In this document: piece after piece, positions 42,452 to 50,820 of the stretch | Layout of the letters: each line of letters begins with the position of its first letter | Position numbering within the stretch: the first letter of the stretch is position 1 | Origin: DATJIG01 sp050260515 | GTDB lineage: Bacteria; Pseudomonadota; Alphaproteobacteria; SMXQ01 | Direction: 5' to 3' | Assembly: GCA_050260515.1 (NCBI GenBank) | Contig: JBLNCI010000035.1 | Coordinates: forward strand, 1-64,000 | Length of the DNA: 64,000 bases | Notes under the pieces: generated by a model | Database searches by the model: none | What the model was told of the DNA's origin: nothing | Seen by the model: the letters and a program-made list of their open reading frames with translations, nothing else | Made by a program: the position numbers and the translations under genes

Positions 42452-43594
42452 CTACTTTGTCTGCCCCCACGTGTCCACCCACAGCTTCTGCACCTTGTCC
42501 TGAACGTCGCCGAGGGCGTCGGCGTAGGCGGATTCCTTGCCGTGGATGGTGTCGGGGAAGTACTCGAATTCGGGGCGCTGGAACGCCTTGTGCGTCGGCG
42601 CCTGCCCGCTGCCAGCGAAGCTCAGGAGCTGCCCCTCGCGCGAGATCGCCCAGTTGACGAAGATCATCGCCGCATCCTGGTTGGGGCTGCCTCGCAGCAC
42701 CGCCATCGGCGACACCGCGACGGGAACCGGCGTCGGACAGTGGAACCCGATCGGCGCCCCCTTCTTCTGCCGCTCCTTGCTACGATATTCGGCGGCGACG
42801 ATGATCGCGTCGTACTCTCCGGCGGCGACCAGGCCGAGCGCCGCGTTCTCGCCTTCCTTGCGGAGCTGCGGCTTGACCTCGTTCTTCAGCCGGGTGAGGA
42901 AATTCGTCGCCCACGCCTCGCCCTTGGCCTGCCAGAGCGGCAGCAGCCACACGGTGTAGCTGTTGATCACCGCCAGGCGGCCGTCGCGCCAGCGCGGGTG
43001 GGTGAGGAACTCATCCCACTGCTGCGGCAGTTCCTTCACGTCCTTGATGCGGTCCGTGTTGTAGCCGATGCAGCGGCGCGTAATCTTGGACCCGACCCAC
43101 AGCCCCTCCTCGCCGCGCATGTCGTCGGCGAGGTTCTTGAACGCCGGCAAGCTGCGCAGGTCGGCGAGCGCGTCGGCTTTGACGAACTCGGAGTAGGAAC
43201 GGTTGAAGCTGACGATGACGTCGGCGACGTAGCGGCCGTCCTGCATCGCCATCAGAGTGGTGATGGCGCGATCGTACCGGCTGGACCGCGCGTAACTGAT
43301 CTTCACGCCGGGATAGCGCGCGCGGAACACTGGCTCCATCTTCTGGAACTGCTGCGGATCCCAGGTGCCGAGCACCTTAGCAGCGCCCTGGCCCTTCGCC
43401 CGATCCAGCCACTCCTGGGGAACGTTGAGCTCCTCGTCGAGACCGTCCATGACGGATGGCTCGAGATTCACCTGTTTCAATGCCGCCTGCGTCGCCTGCG
43501 GCAACTCCGCCGCGACGACGTGCCCGGCAAACGCCGCGACGACGGCGACGAGGCAGCAAGACAATATCCCGGAACGCGGTGTCCTGCGGTTCAT
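42452..43594 (-). CDS. ABC transporter substrate-binding protein, ADLPKATQ subgroup (380 aa)
   Basis: Signal peptide ILSCCLVAVVAAFAGHVVA, then AELPQATQAALKQVNLEPSVMDGLDEEL, as in the 31753 and 49441 proteins. Shared blocks: GTWDPQQF, RYPGVKI and IFVNWAISREGQLLSF. Start at ATG 43594 with AGGAGAGG upstream; the longer frame has an Arg-rich leader. It is the first gene of a minus-strand group that runs through the NMT1-like, Pht5-like, Rieske and aldolase genes. No permease or ATPase in the group. Confidence 0.85.
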   Translation of the reverse strand: MNRRTPRSGILSCCLVAVVAAFAGHVVAAELPQATQAALKQVNLEPSVMDGLDEELNVPQEWLDRAKGQGAAKVLGTWDPQQFQKMEPVFRARYPGVKISYARSSRYDRAITTLMAMQDGRYVADVIVSFNRSYSEFVKADALADLRSLPAFKNLADDMRGEEGLWVGSKITRRCIGYNTDRIKDVKELPQQWDEFLTHPRWRDGRLAVINSYTVWLLPLWQAKGEAWATNFLTRLKNEVKPQLRKEGENAALGLVAAGEYDAIIVAAEYRSKERQKKGAPIGFHCPTPVPVAVSPMAVLRGSPNQDAAMIFVNWAISREGQLLSFAGSGQAPTHKAFQRPEFEYFPDTIHGKESAYADALGDVQDKVQKLWVDTWGQTK

Positions 43595-43780
43595 GGCACC
43601 TCTCCTGTCGACGGCCGACCGTGCGGCCGGGTTGCCGCCGACTCCAGAGGCACCATCGATCCGGCGCAAGGCCGGCAGCGGCCGGTGCCTTCCGCACTCG
43701 GACCGACATCGATGGAAACGGGCCGCCTCCCATGGCCGGCTTTTTCTTGCCGCCATCTTAGGAGAGGGCCCGGTAGGTGT

Positions 43781-43790
43781 TTACCGGTAA
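43781..43790. promoter_or_regulatory. TTACCGGTAA palindrome upstream of the 42452 binding-protein gene
   Basis: A perfect 10-bp palindrome in a short AT-richer stretch of the 274-bp gap between genes at 43594 and 43869. A possible operator; nothing else was recognised in this gap. Confidence 0.3.
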
Positions 43791-43868
43791 TTGCGTAAAA
43801 GTGTCTTCCCGGAACGGCGGATGGTCGCCCTGGTACGGGATCGCGCTACCGCCGCTGACGCCGAGGGA

Positions 43869-44309
43869 TCAGTCGGCGCCGTCCGCGCGGCGCCTGTTCG
43901 CCGTCTCGAGCACATCGGCGATGGCCTGCGCGACGGCTGTCCGGGACACGGGCTTGCGGATCAGGTTCGCGAAGGCCTCGGGGACCACCGAAACCTCTTC
44001 GTTTAGGACACCGATCGCGATCATCGGGGTGTTGCGGAGCGCCTCGTTCGACCGTAGCCAGTCTACGAGCTCGATTCCCCGTACGTCGCGAAGCTGCAGG
44101 TCGAGAAGGATCAGATCGGGCGCCTTGGCCCTCGCTTCCGTGACCGCTGCGACGCCCGTCTCAACCGCCGATACCGTGAACCCCGCGCGCTGCAGAACGC
44201 TGGCGCAGAGCTTCCGGGTACCGGCGTCCGCCTCGACCACCAGCGCGTGGCGCATGGACGGCATCCGGTTTCGTCCGAGGCTGGGTGTCGATGTGGCGTT
44301 CAGTCGCAT
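43869..44309 (-). CDS. Single-domain response regulator (146 aa)
   Basis: Receiver domain with acidic pair E26/D28 (VVEADAG), phospho-acceptor D70 (LILLDLQL) and K119 (LIRKP). The position that normally holds Thr/Ser after strand 4 is glycine (IAIGVLN, G100), so switching may be atypical. There is no output domain; it may act by protein contact or as a phosphate sink. The start at 44309 has AGGA 4 nt upstream; M16 and M19 are alternatives. It lies 21 bp after the FixK-like gene and is probably cotranscribed with it. Confidence 0.78.
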   Translation of the reverse strand: MRLNATSTPSLGRNRMPSMRHALVVEADAGTRKLCASVLQRAGFTVSAVETGVAAVTEARAKAPDLILLDLQLRDVRGIELVDWLRSNEALRNTPMIAIGVLNEEVSVVPEAFANLIRKPVSRTAVAQAIADVLETANRRRADGAD

Positions 44310-44330
44310 GATCCTGCATTGGGTGACGGG

Positions 44331-45038
44331 TCAGAGGGTCTCCAGCGCTTCGCCGGCAGCGAGGGTATCGAGCCGATCACGGTCCTGAACCGTGATGCAG
44401 TCCGCGCCGCGACGCCCAATCACGCCCTCCGCCTTCAGCTTGGTGAGCGTGCGGCTCACGGTTTCGATGGTCAGGCCGAGATAGTCCGCGATGTCGGTGC
44501 GCGTCATCGGCACGTAGACGTCGTCGCAGTCCTCGTGCTGGCCCTCGGCCATCATTAGGAGGAAGCTCGCGACCTTCTCGACCGCCGTCTTGCGGCCAAG
44601 CAGCAACATCTGGTCGTGGGCCGCGCTCAATTCGTCGGAGTGGACGTCGAGCAGCCGCTTGGCAAAGCCCGGCACCTCGTCGATGAGCCGGGTGAAGCGC
44701 GCCAGCGGGTAGCGGCACAGCGTCACTTCCGTAATCGCTTCGGCGGTATAGACGTAGGCGCCGCGGTGGACGAGGCCGATCAGATGGCCCGGGGAAATGA
44801 AGCCCATGATCTGACGGCGGCCGTCGGGGAGAAGCTTGTAGAGCTTCACCATCCCGCTCACGACCTCGTAGACGTTCTCGGCGGCGTCGCCCTCGGCGAA
44901 CAGCTCCTGGCCCGGAGCGATGGTCTGGCGAATGCTGACGGCGGCGATGCGCGTGGCTGCCTGCCGCTCCATGCCCTGACACATGGCCATCGGCGGGAAC
45001 GCAACGGACGGCGCGCTGGAAACGGTTTGAAGCTGCAT
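44331..45038 (-). CDS. Crp/Fnr family regulator, FixK-like (235 aa)
   Basis: Cyclic-nucleotide-binding-like N-terminal domain (SIRQTIAPGQELFAEGD through GRRQIMGFISPGHLIGL) and a C-terminal helix-turn-helix MTRTDIADYLGLTIETVSRTLTKL (about 178-201). The recognition helix with E-x2-S-R is the Fnr type that reads TTGAT-N4-ATCAA sites. The four-cysteine Fe-S cluster of true Fnr is missing (single C20), which fits FixK rather than Fnr. The ATG at 45038 has AAAGGGG upstream. It is divergent from the OmpR-type regulator at 45179. Likely part of oxygen or redox control of the island, inferred from family. Confidence 0.88.
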   Translation of the reverse strand: MQLQTVSSAPSVAFPPMAMCQGMERQAATRIAAVSIRQTIAPGQELFAEGDAAENVYEVVSGMVKLYKLLPDGRRQIMGFISPGHLIGLVHRGAYVYTAEAITEVTLCRYPLARFTRLIDEVPGFAKRLLDVHSDELSAAHDQMLLLGRKTAVEKVASFLLMMAEGQHEDCDDVYVPMTRTDIADYLGLTIETVSRTLTKLKAEGVIGRRGADCITVQDRDRLDTLAAGEALETL

Positions 45039-45149
45039 GACATGACCCCTTTCGCTCTCTCGGCGCATCGGCCGTGGGGAGATATCTACCGGCGCCATGT
45101 CACAGGCCGATGCCAAACGGCCGAGTTTTTGGTATCACTTGGAAACGAA

Positions 45150-45166
45150 TTGTGACGGTTTGTGAC
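45150..45166 (+). promoter_or_regulatory. TTGTGAC direct repeat upstream of the OmpR-type regulator
   Basis: TTGTGAC occurs at 45150-45156 and 45160-45166, exactly one helical turn (10 bp) apart, 13 bp before the ATG at 45179. OmpR/PhoB regulators bind such in-phase direct repeats, so autoregulation is likely. Confidence 0.45.
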
Positions 45167-45178
45167 AGCCGAATTCCA

Positions 45179-45925
45179 ATGGCGGAACAGCCACATATCC
45201 TCGTCGTCGACGACGAGCCGCGAATCCGGACGATGCTGCGGCGGTACCTGACCGACGAGGGTTTTCGGGTCAGCGATGCCGCCGATGGGACAGCGATGCG
45301 GGCAATTCTGGAGAAGCAGCCCGCAGACCTCATCCTCCTCGACCTCATGATTCCCGGCGAGGACGGGTTCACGCTGGCGCGCTACATACGCCAGCGCTCC
45401 GAGACACCCATCATCATGCTCACCGGCAAGAACGACATCGTCGACCGCGTCGCCGGCCTCGAGGCGGGGGCGGACGACTACATCCCGAAGCCGTTCCACC
45501 TGCGCGAGGTGCTCGCGCGCATTCGCACGGTCCTACGCCGCGCGCACACCACCTCACCGGCGGGGACCGCTGCGCCGGTGGCGGCCCCGCCGGCGACCTC
45601 CGGGGGAGACCGGCTCGCGTTCTCCGGATGGACTCTCGATATCACCAAACGCGAGCTGTGCCAGGCCGACGGCACGGTGGTGCCACTGACTACCGCCGAA
45701 TTCGAACTGTTGCGGGCGTTCGCCCAGAACGCGAACCGCGTGCTCAATCGCGACCAGCTCATGGACCTCGTGAAAGGCCGCGAATGGAACGCGGTCGATC
45801 GCACAATCGACACGCAGATCGTCCGGCTACGGAAGAAGCTCGAGCGCGATCCCGCGCATCCCGAGCTTATCAAGACCGTCCGCGGCGCAGGCTACATCCT
45901 CGCCTCGGCCGTGACGCGGGCCTGA
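45179..45925 (+). CDS. OmpR/PhoB-family response regulator (248 aa)
   Basis: Receiver domain with D11/D12, phospho-acceptor D55, T82 and K104, a linker rich in Ala/Pro/Thr (about 125-145), and a C-terminal winged helix (LTTAEFELLRAFAQNANRVLNRDQL, RTIDTQIVRLRKKLE). Complete and normal in length. It converges with the hybrid kinase gene at 45929, leaving 3 nt between stops; that kinase is a possible partner, although hybrid kinases carry their own receiver. The start is set by the MAEQPHILVVDDE motif; no clear Shine-Dalgarno. A TTGTGAC direct repeat lies just upstream. Confidence 0.92.
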   Translation: MAEQPHILVVDDEPRIRTMLRRYLTDEGFRVSDAADGTAMRAILEKQPADLILLDLMIPGEDGFTLARYIRQRSETPIIMLTGKNDIVDRVAGLEAGADDYIPKPFHLREVLARIRTVLRRAHTTSPAGTAAPVAAPPATSGGDRLAFSGWTLDITKRELCQADGTVVPLTTAEFELLRAFAQNANRVLNRDQLMDLVKGREWNAVDRTIDTQIVRLRKKLERDPAHPELIKTVRGAGYILASAVTRA

Positions 45926-45928
45926 CGG

Positions 45929-48007
45929 TCACTCCCCGATCAGCGCACGCAGCTTGCGGGCGAGATCGGCGGTCCGGTACGGCTTTCCGAGCCAGTCGGC
46001 ACCGGTCGTGAGCAAGCCGCCCTTGACGATTGCCGGCTCGGCGTAGCCCGACGTGAACAGCACCTTGACGTCCGGCTTCCTGGCCCGCACCGCGTGGGCA
46101 AGGTCGATACCCGTCATACCGCCGGGCATGACGACGTCCGTGAACAGGACGTCGATTTGTGACGCATGGTCGATCTTGTCGAGAGCGGCAGGGCCACTAT
46201 CGGCCTCGATCACCTGATATCCGAGCTCCTGCAGGCGGCGTACGGACACGCGCCGCACCCGTTCATCGTCTTCGACAACGAGGATGGTCTCGCCGCGCCC
46301 GCCCGTCCGCATGGACGTCTCGTCGGTGTCGGCCGCGGAACCCGCAGCCTCCTGGGCGGCCGGCAGGTAAATGCGCACCGTCGTTCCGTGCCCCTCCTCG
46401 CTGTAGAGCTGGACGTGGCCGCCCGACTGCTTGACGAAGCCATACACCATGCTGAGCCCGAGGCCAGTGCCGGATCCGGCCCCTTTCGTGGTGAAGAACG
46501 GCTCGAACGCGCGCTCGCGCACTTCCGGCGACATGCCGTGCCCGGTGTCGGTGACCGCAAGCATCACATACCGGCCCGACCGCACCTCGGCGTGGGCCAG
46601 CGAATAGTCGTCGTCGAGCTCGACCGCGGCGGTCTCGATGTACAGCGTGCCGCCGTCCCGCATCGCGTCGCGAGCGTTGATGGCGAGATTGAGCAGAGCG
46701 TTCTCGACCTGGCCGGGGTCGGCGGTCGTCAGCGGCAACCTCGGCGCGAGCTTCGTCTCCACCCGGATCTGCTCGCCGAGGCTGCGGCGCAGCAGGTCGC
46801 CCATGCCGGCGACGAGCGCGCCGAGGTCAATCGGCTCGGGGCGGAGCGGCTGGCGCCGGCCAAACGCAAGCAGCCGGTTCGCGAGCTTGGCGCCGAGTTC
46901 CGCCGCCTCCTGCGCCTCGCGCAGAATCTCGCGATCGTCGCCCTCGCGGACCCGACTCTCCAGCATCTCGAGGTTGCCGGTGATCACCGTCAGCAGGTTA
47001 TTGAAGTCGTGAGCGATGCCCCCGGTGAGCTGCCCGACGGCCTCCATCTTCTGCGACTGCCGAAGCTCCTCCTCCATCTTCGCCCGCGCCGTGAGGTCGC
47101 GGATGAACCCGGTGAATATCCGGATCTCGCCGATATGAACCTCGCCGACCGCGAGCTCCATCGGAAACACGCTGCCGTCCTTGCGCATGGCCTCGACCTT
47201 CCGGCCGATGCCGATGATCCGCCGCTCCCCGGTAAGCAGATAGCGCTCGAGGTATCCGTCGTGGGCCTCGCGGTGCGGCGAGGGCATCAGCATGCTGACG
47301 TTGCGGCCGATCACCTCGCCCGCCGAATAGCCGAACAATCGTTCGGCCGCGACGCTGAACGACTGGACGATGCCCTTTTCGTCGATGGTGATGATCGCGT
47401 CGGGCGCCGTCGCGATGATCGAGCTGAGACGCGCCTCGCGCTCGCGTAGCGCTTCTTCCGCCTGCTGCCGCTCGGTGATGTCCTGGGCGACGGCGATGAC
47501 GCCAATCGGCAGTCCCCTGGGCCCGAGCAGGCGTGTGGCGTTCCACAGCAGCACGCGCTCGCTGCCGTCCGGCCGGCGCACGCGTCCCTCGCAGCTCCGC
47601 GCCGCGCGTCCGGCGAGCACCTGGCGGAAGTGGGCCCGTGTGAGGCCGCCGCGCCCCTCGGGATCGAGCACCGCGAAGTAATCGCCGCCGATGAGCGTCC
47701 GTCGCGGACGGCCGTAAAGCTGCTCGCCCTCGGAGTTGATGTCGAGAACGACGAGCTCTGGCGACAGCAGGAGGATGGGCGCGGCGGCGGTCTGGACGAG
47801 CGAGCTGAACCGCGCCTCGCTGCGCTTGAGCTCGACGCGCAGCGCGGCGACCACGTCGTCCGGCATGTTGACGCGGCGCGGCTGTTTCGGCGCGGCAGCT
47901 TTGACCGCTTTCTTGGGTCTCTTCTTTAAAGCGGCAGGCCGCCCCACCGGCTTCCGGGTTGCTGCCTTGTCCTTGCGACCGTCGCGCTTTGCCGTCTTCC
48001 GCACCAT
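45929..48007 (-). CDS. PAS-PAS hybrid sensor histidine kinase (692 aa)
   Basis: Soluble kinase with no membrane span. Order: Lys/Arg/Ala-rich N-terminus (1-50), two PAS domains (about 60-170 and 185-305), HisKA with the phospho-histidine in GGIAHDFNN, HATPase_c (N box NLAINARDAM, G box GTGLGLSMV), and a C-terminal receiver (about 575-690, D in LFTDVVMPGG). The second PAS domain ends in a PAC-like ELAVGEVHIGEIRIFTGFIRD segment and the kinase core is FixL/LovK-like, but the heme histidine cannot be assigned. The basic N-terminus is odd and may bind nucleic acid or membrane lipid. It faces the OmpR-type regulator gene. Confidence 0.9.
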   Translation of the reverse strand: MVRKTAKRDGRKDKAATRKPVGRPAALKKRPKKAVKAAAPKQPRRVNMPDDVVAALRVELKRSEARFSSLVQTAAAPILLLSPELVVLDINSEGEQLYGRPRRTLIGGDYFAVLDPEGRGGLTRAHFRQVLAGRAARSCEGRVRRPDGSERVLLWNATRLLGPRGLPIGVIAVAQDITERQQAEEALREREARLSSIIATAPDAIITIDEKGIVQSFSVAAERLFGYSAGEVIGRNVSMLMPSPHREAHDGYLERYLLTGERRIIGIGRKVEAMRKDGSVFPMELAVGEVHIGEIRIFTGFIRDLTARAKMEEELRQSQKMEAVGQLTGGIAHDFNNLLTVITGNLEMLESRVREGDDREILREAQEAAELGAKLANRLLAFGRRQPLRPEPIDLGALVAGMGDLLRRSLGEQIRVETKLAPRLPLTTADPGQVENALLNLAINARDAMRDGGTLYIETAAVELDDDYSLAHAEVRSGRYVMLAVTDTGHGMSPEVRERAFEPFFTTKGAGSGTGLGLSMVYGFVKQSGGHVQLYSEEGHGTTVRIYLPAAQEAAGSAADTDETSMRTGGRGETILVVEDDERVRRVSVRRLQELGYQVIEADSGPAALDKIDHASQIDVLFTDVVMPGGMTGIDLAHAVRARKPDVKVLFTSGYAEPAIVKGGLLTTGADWLGKPYRTADLARKLRALIGE

Positions 48008-48108
48008 CCGCCTCTCCCGTTGCGCGGGGGCAGAGTAGCAAGCTGCGATAACCTGTCCAACCCGAAGCGCCCGTCACCCGAGTGGTCGCACAGGATCGCG
48101 GCGGCTGC

Positions 48109-48120
48109 CCATACGTATGG
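48109..48120. promoter_or_regulatory. CCATACGTATGG palindrome upstream of the MFS gene
   Basis: A perfect 12-bp palindrome 60 bp before the MFS start codon, in the gap between divergent kinase and MFS genes. A TetR/MarR-like operator is possible but no regulator gene is adjacent. Confidence 0.4.
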
Positions 48121-48180
48121 CGCGCCGCATGGATCCGAAAGCTTTGCCCGAGGGGCGCGCCCGCTCTATTGTTCCGAGCC

Positions 48181-49434
48181 ATGTCCACCGCGACCGTCGC
48201 CGTCGATTCCGAAACGCCCCTCTTCCGCATTGCGGCGTTCCGACACCTCTTCTCGATCCGGATTGCCTCGACCACCTCGAACCAGATGATGGGCGTGGTC
48301 GTGGGGTGGCAGATCTACGAAATCACGAACAGCGCGTTCGCGCTCGGCATGATCGGCTTGGTGCAGTTCGCGGCCCCGCTCCTGCTGAACCTCGTCGCCG
48401 GCGAGATCGCCGACCGCTACGACCGCCGCTTCATCGTCCGCTGCTGTTACGCCGTTCAGACGGTCGTCATGTTCTGTCTGCTCGGGCTCACGCTGCTTCC
48501 GGCTCCTCCGGTCCCGGCGTTCTACGCTCTACTGCTGCTGAACTCGTTCGCGCGCACCTTCGAAGGGCCGACGTTGCAGTCGCTGGTGACCACCCTCGTG
48601 CCGAGCGAGATGCTGAGCCGCGCCATCGCCGCGTATGCGTCTTCCGGACGTATCGCGATGCTCTCGGGGCCGATGATCGGCGGCTTCGTCTACGAGTTCG
48701 GTGCGGCCACTGACTACCTCTCGTGTCTGGTCCTGATCTCGATCGCCGCCATCTCCAGCTTCCTCTTGCCGCAGCCCAAATCGCGGGGAGCGATCAAGGG
48801 GAGGGCCAGCCTCCGTACCCTGCTCGCCGGCTATGCCTTCATCTGGAGCACTCCGGTGCTCCTCGGAGTGTTATCGCTGGACCTCTTGGCCACCTTCTTC
48901 GGCGGCCTGACGGCACTGCTGCCGATCTTCGCGCGCGATATCCTGCACATCGATGCTTGGGGCTTCGGCATCCTGCGCAGCGCCCCGTCGATCGGCGCGC
49001 TCACGATGGGAATCATCCTCGCGCATTACCCGATCACGCGTCATGCCGGGAAGGTGATCCTCGGCGGTGTCGCGCTCTACGGTCTCGGCACCATCCTGTT
49101 CGCGCTGTCGCGCAACGCGTATCTGTCGGTCTTCTGCCTGTTCCTGGTCGGCTTCGGCGACGTGTTCAGCCAGGTGATCCGCCACACGCTGGTGCAGACG
49201 CGAACCCCTGACGAGATGCGCGGGCGCGTCTCGGCCGTCGGCAGTCTGTCGGTCAGCATCGGGAGCCAGCTCGGGCAGTTCGAGGCGGGCATGGCGGCGA
49301 CCATCCTCGGCTCGGTCGTGGGCGCCGCGATCTTCGGCGGCGCGGCGGTGCTCGCCATTGTCGGCGCCTGGGCGTTGCTGTTTCCCGAGCTCCGCAAGGT
49401 CGAGCGGCCGGACCAGCCGCCCACGGCCGCGTAG
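48181..49434 (+). CDS. MFS transporter, EntS/MFS_3-like exporter (417 aa)
   Basis: Twelve predicted membrane segments. The loop 2-3 motif is GEIADRYDRRFIV, the MFS signature typical of the MFS_3 group (enterobactin exporter EntS and relatives); a second-half loop has TPDEMRGRVSAV, also diagnostic of that group. Substrate unknown; export of a siderophore, drug or pathway intermediate is possible. The ATG at 48181 was chosen over the GTG at 48082 because the first transmembrane helix follows directly. It converges with the binding-protein gene at 49441, 6 nt between stops. Confidence 0.88.
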   Translation: MSTATVAVDSETPLFRIAAFRHLFSIRIASTTSNQMMGVVVGWQIYEITNSAFALGMIGLVQFAAPLLLNLVAGEIADRYDRRFIVRCCYAVQTVVMFCLLGLTLLPAPPVPAFYALLLLNSFARTFEGPTLQSLVTTLVPSEMLSRAIAAYASSGRIAMLSGPMIGGFVYEFGAATDYLSCLVLISIAAISSFLLPQPKSRGAIKGRASLRTLLAGYAFIWSTPVLLGVLSLDLLATFFGGLTALLPIFARDILHIDAWGFGILRSAPSIGALTMGIILAHYPITRHAGKVILGGVALYGLGTILFALSRNAYLSVFCLFLVGFGDVFSQVIRHTLVQTRTPDEMRGRVSAVGSLSVSIGSQLGQFEAGMAATILGSVVGAAIFGGAAVLAIVGAWALLFPELRKVERPDQPPTAA

Positions 49435-49440
49435 CGCCGG

Positions 49441-50799
49441 CTACTGGCAGTCGATCCGGATCGCGTCCTGCTTGTCGCCGGCGTAGGTGATCTCGCAGCG
49501 CTGTCCGGCGACAAGTTCGCCGACTTCGGCCGGCGCTCCGGCCACGGCAATGCGCGTCGTGTCCTCGGTGACACGGGCGCTCTGGGCGGCGCCGTCGACG
49601 TCGAATCCGACGGACGACTTCCCGACCTGCGTCAGCGTCGTCGTCACGACCTGCAGCTTCTTGCCCTTGCCCTCGTACCAGAGGGGGTTCCAGACCTTGA
49701 GCAGGTTGTCGAGATCGCGCTCGAGCAGCTCGGGGTCGAGAAAAGCGACCGGCCGCCCCATGATCTCGTCCGGGAAAGCCAGGAACTCGCGACGCTGGAG
49801 ATCCTTGTGCACCGGCGGCGCGAGGTCGGCGCCGTATTGGGCGACCTGCCCCTCCTTTGAGAGGAACCAGTTTACGAACATCAGCGCGGCGTTCTTGTTG
49901 CCTCCCTTCATGACGATCAGCTCCGATATCGTCAGCGGCACCGGCGTCGGGCAATGCCAGCTCAGCGGCGCGCCCTTGTCGATCAACTGCTGCGTCCGGT
50001 ACTCGGCCGCGGGCAACGCAACGTCGAACTCGCCCGCGATGGCTAGCTCGATCAACGCGTTCATGCCTTCGTTGCGGAGCTGCGGCTTCGCCACCGCAAA
50101 CAGCTTCTCCGTATAGCTCTTGATCCAGGCCTCGCCCTTGACGTCCCACATCGGCAGCAGCCACAGGTTCGGACGGTTACCCATGCCGATGTGACCGCCC
50201 CGCAGCCGTGGATTCTCGATCAGGTCGTCCCATGTCTTGGGAAGCTGCGACTTGGCGATGCGGTCTGTGTTGTAGGACATGCACCAGTAGCGCAGGCGCT
50301 GGCCGATCCACCACCCGTCCTTCTGCTGCATCTCGGGCGGAACGTTCCTGCGATTGGGAACGGCCGCGAGGTTCTCGATCGCGCCGGCATCCTTGAACAG
50401 CGTGTACTCGGCGCCGATACCGGTGACTACGTCGGTGATGACCCGTCCCGACTTGAAGGCGACCAGGGGCTTCGTCACGCGGTCGAACCGCGTGCCCCGC
50501 GAGTAGCGCGGCGTAATGTAGGGATAGCGCTCGCGGAACGGCCGGATGAAGACGTCGAACTGACCGGGATCCCAGGTACCTGCGATGCGCAGCGTCTTCT
50601 CGCGCCTTGCCCCCTCGATCCACTCGGACGGCATGTTGAGCTCGTCCTCGACACCGTCGAGCAGAGCCGGATCGAGCTTCATATCCGCAAGGATCTTCTG
50701 CGTCGCCTTCGGCAGATCAGCGGCGGCGACCGGCGATCCCGCCAGCATCGCGGCCGACAGCAGGACCGCCGCAGTACGCCATCGAAACAGCAATACCAT
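49441..50799 (-). CDS. ABC transporter substrate-binding protein with C-terminal extension (452 aa)
   Basis: Signal peptide AAVLLSAAMLAGSPVAA, then ADLPKATQKILADMKLDPALLDGVEDEL, which places it with the 31753 and 42452 proteins. Those end near 380-391 residues; this one continues for about 65 residues after EGKGKKL with a beta-rich segment (VVTTTLTQVGKSSVGFDVDG, ... GELVAGQRCEITYAGDKQDA) that resembles a small OB- or SH3-like barrel and contains two cysteines. It is the last gene of the six-gene VOC/M24 operon, 21 bp after the M24 gene, so its ligand is probably the substrate of that operon. Confidence 0.83.
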   Translation of the reverse strand: MVLLFRWRTAAVLLSAAMLAGSPVAAADLPKATQKILADMKLDPALLDGVEDELNMPSEWIEGARREKTLRIAGTWDPGQFDVFIRPFRERYPYITPRYSRGTRFDRVTKPLVAFKSGRVITDVVTGIGAEYTLFKDAGAIENLAAVPNRRNVPPEMQQKDGWWIGQRLRYWCMSYNTDRIAKSQLPKTWDDLIENPRLRGGHIGMGNRPNLWLLPMWDVKGEAWIKSYTEKLFAVAKPQLRNEGMNALIELAIAGEFDVALPAAEYRTQQLIDKGAPLSWHCPTPVPLTISELIVMKGGNKNAALMFVNWFLSKEGQVAQYGADLAPPVHKDLQRREFLAFPDEIMGRPVAFLDPELLERDLDNLLKVWNPLWYEGKGKKLQVVTTTLTQVGKSSVGFDVDGAAQSARVTEDTTRIAVAGAPAEVGELVAGQRCEITYAGDKQDAIRIDCQ

Positions 50800-50820
50800 T
50801 GCCTGCCCCTCCCCAGACCG

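Noticed and set aside
44331..45038. Fnr-type oxygen sensor
   Set aside because: Only one cysteine in the N-terminal region, so an Fe-S cluster like that of Fnr is not possible; called FixK-like instead.
45086..45499. Minus-strand frame opposite the OmpR-type regulator
   Set aside because: Covers the receiver domain in antisense and has no family features.
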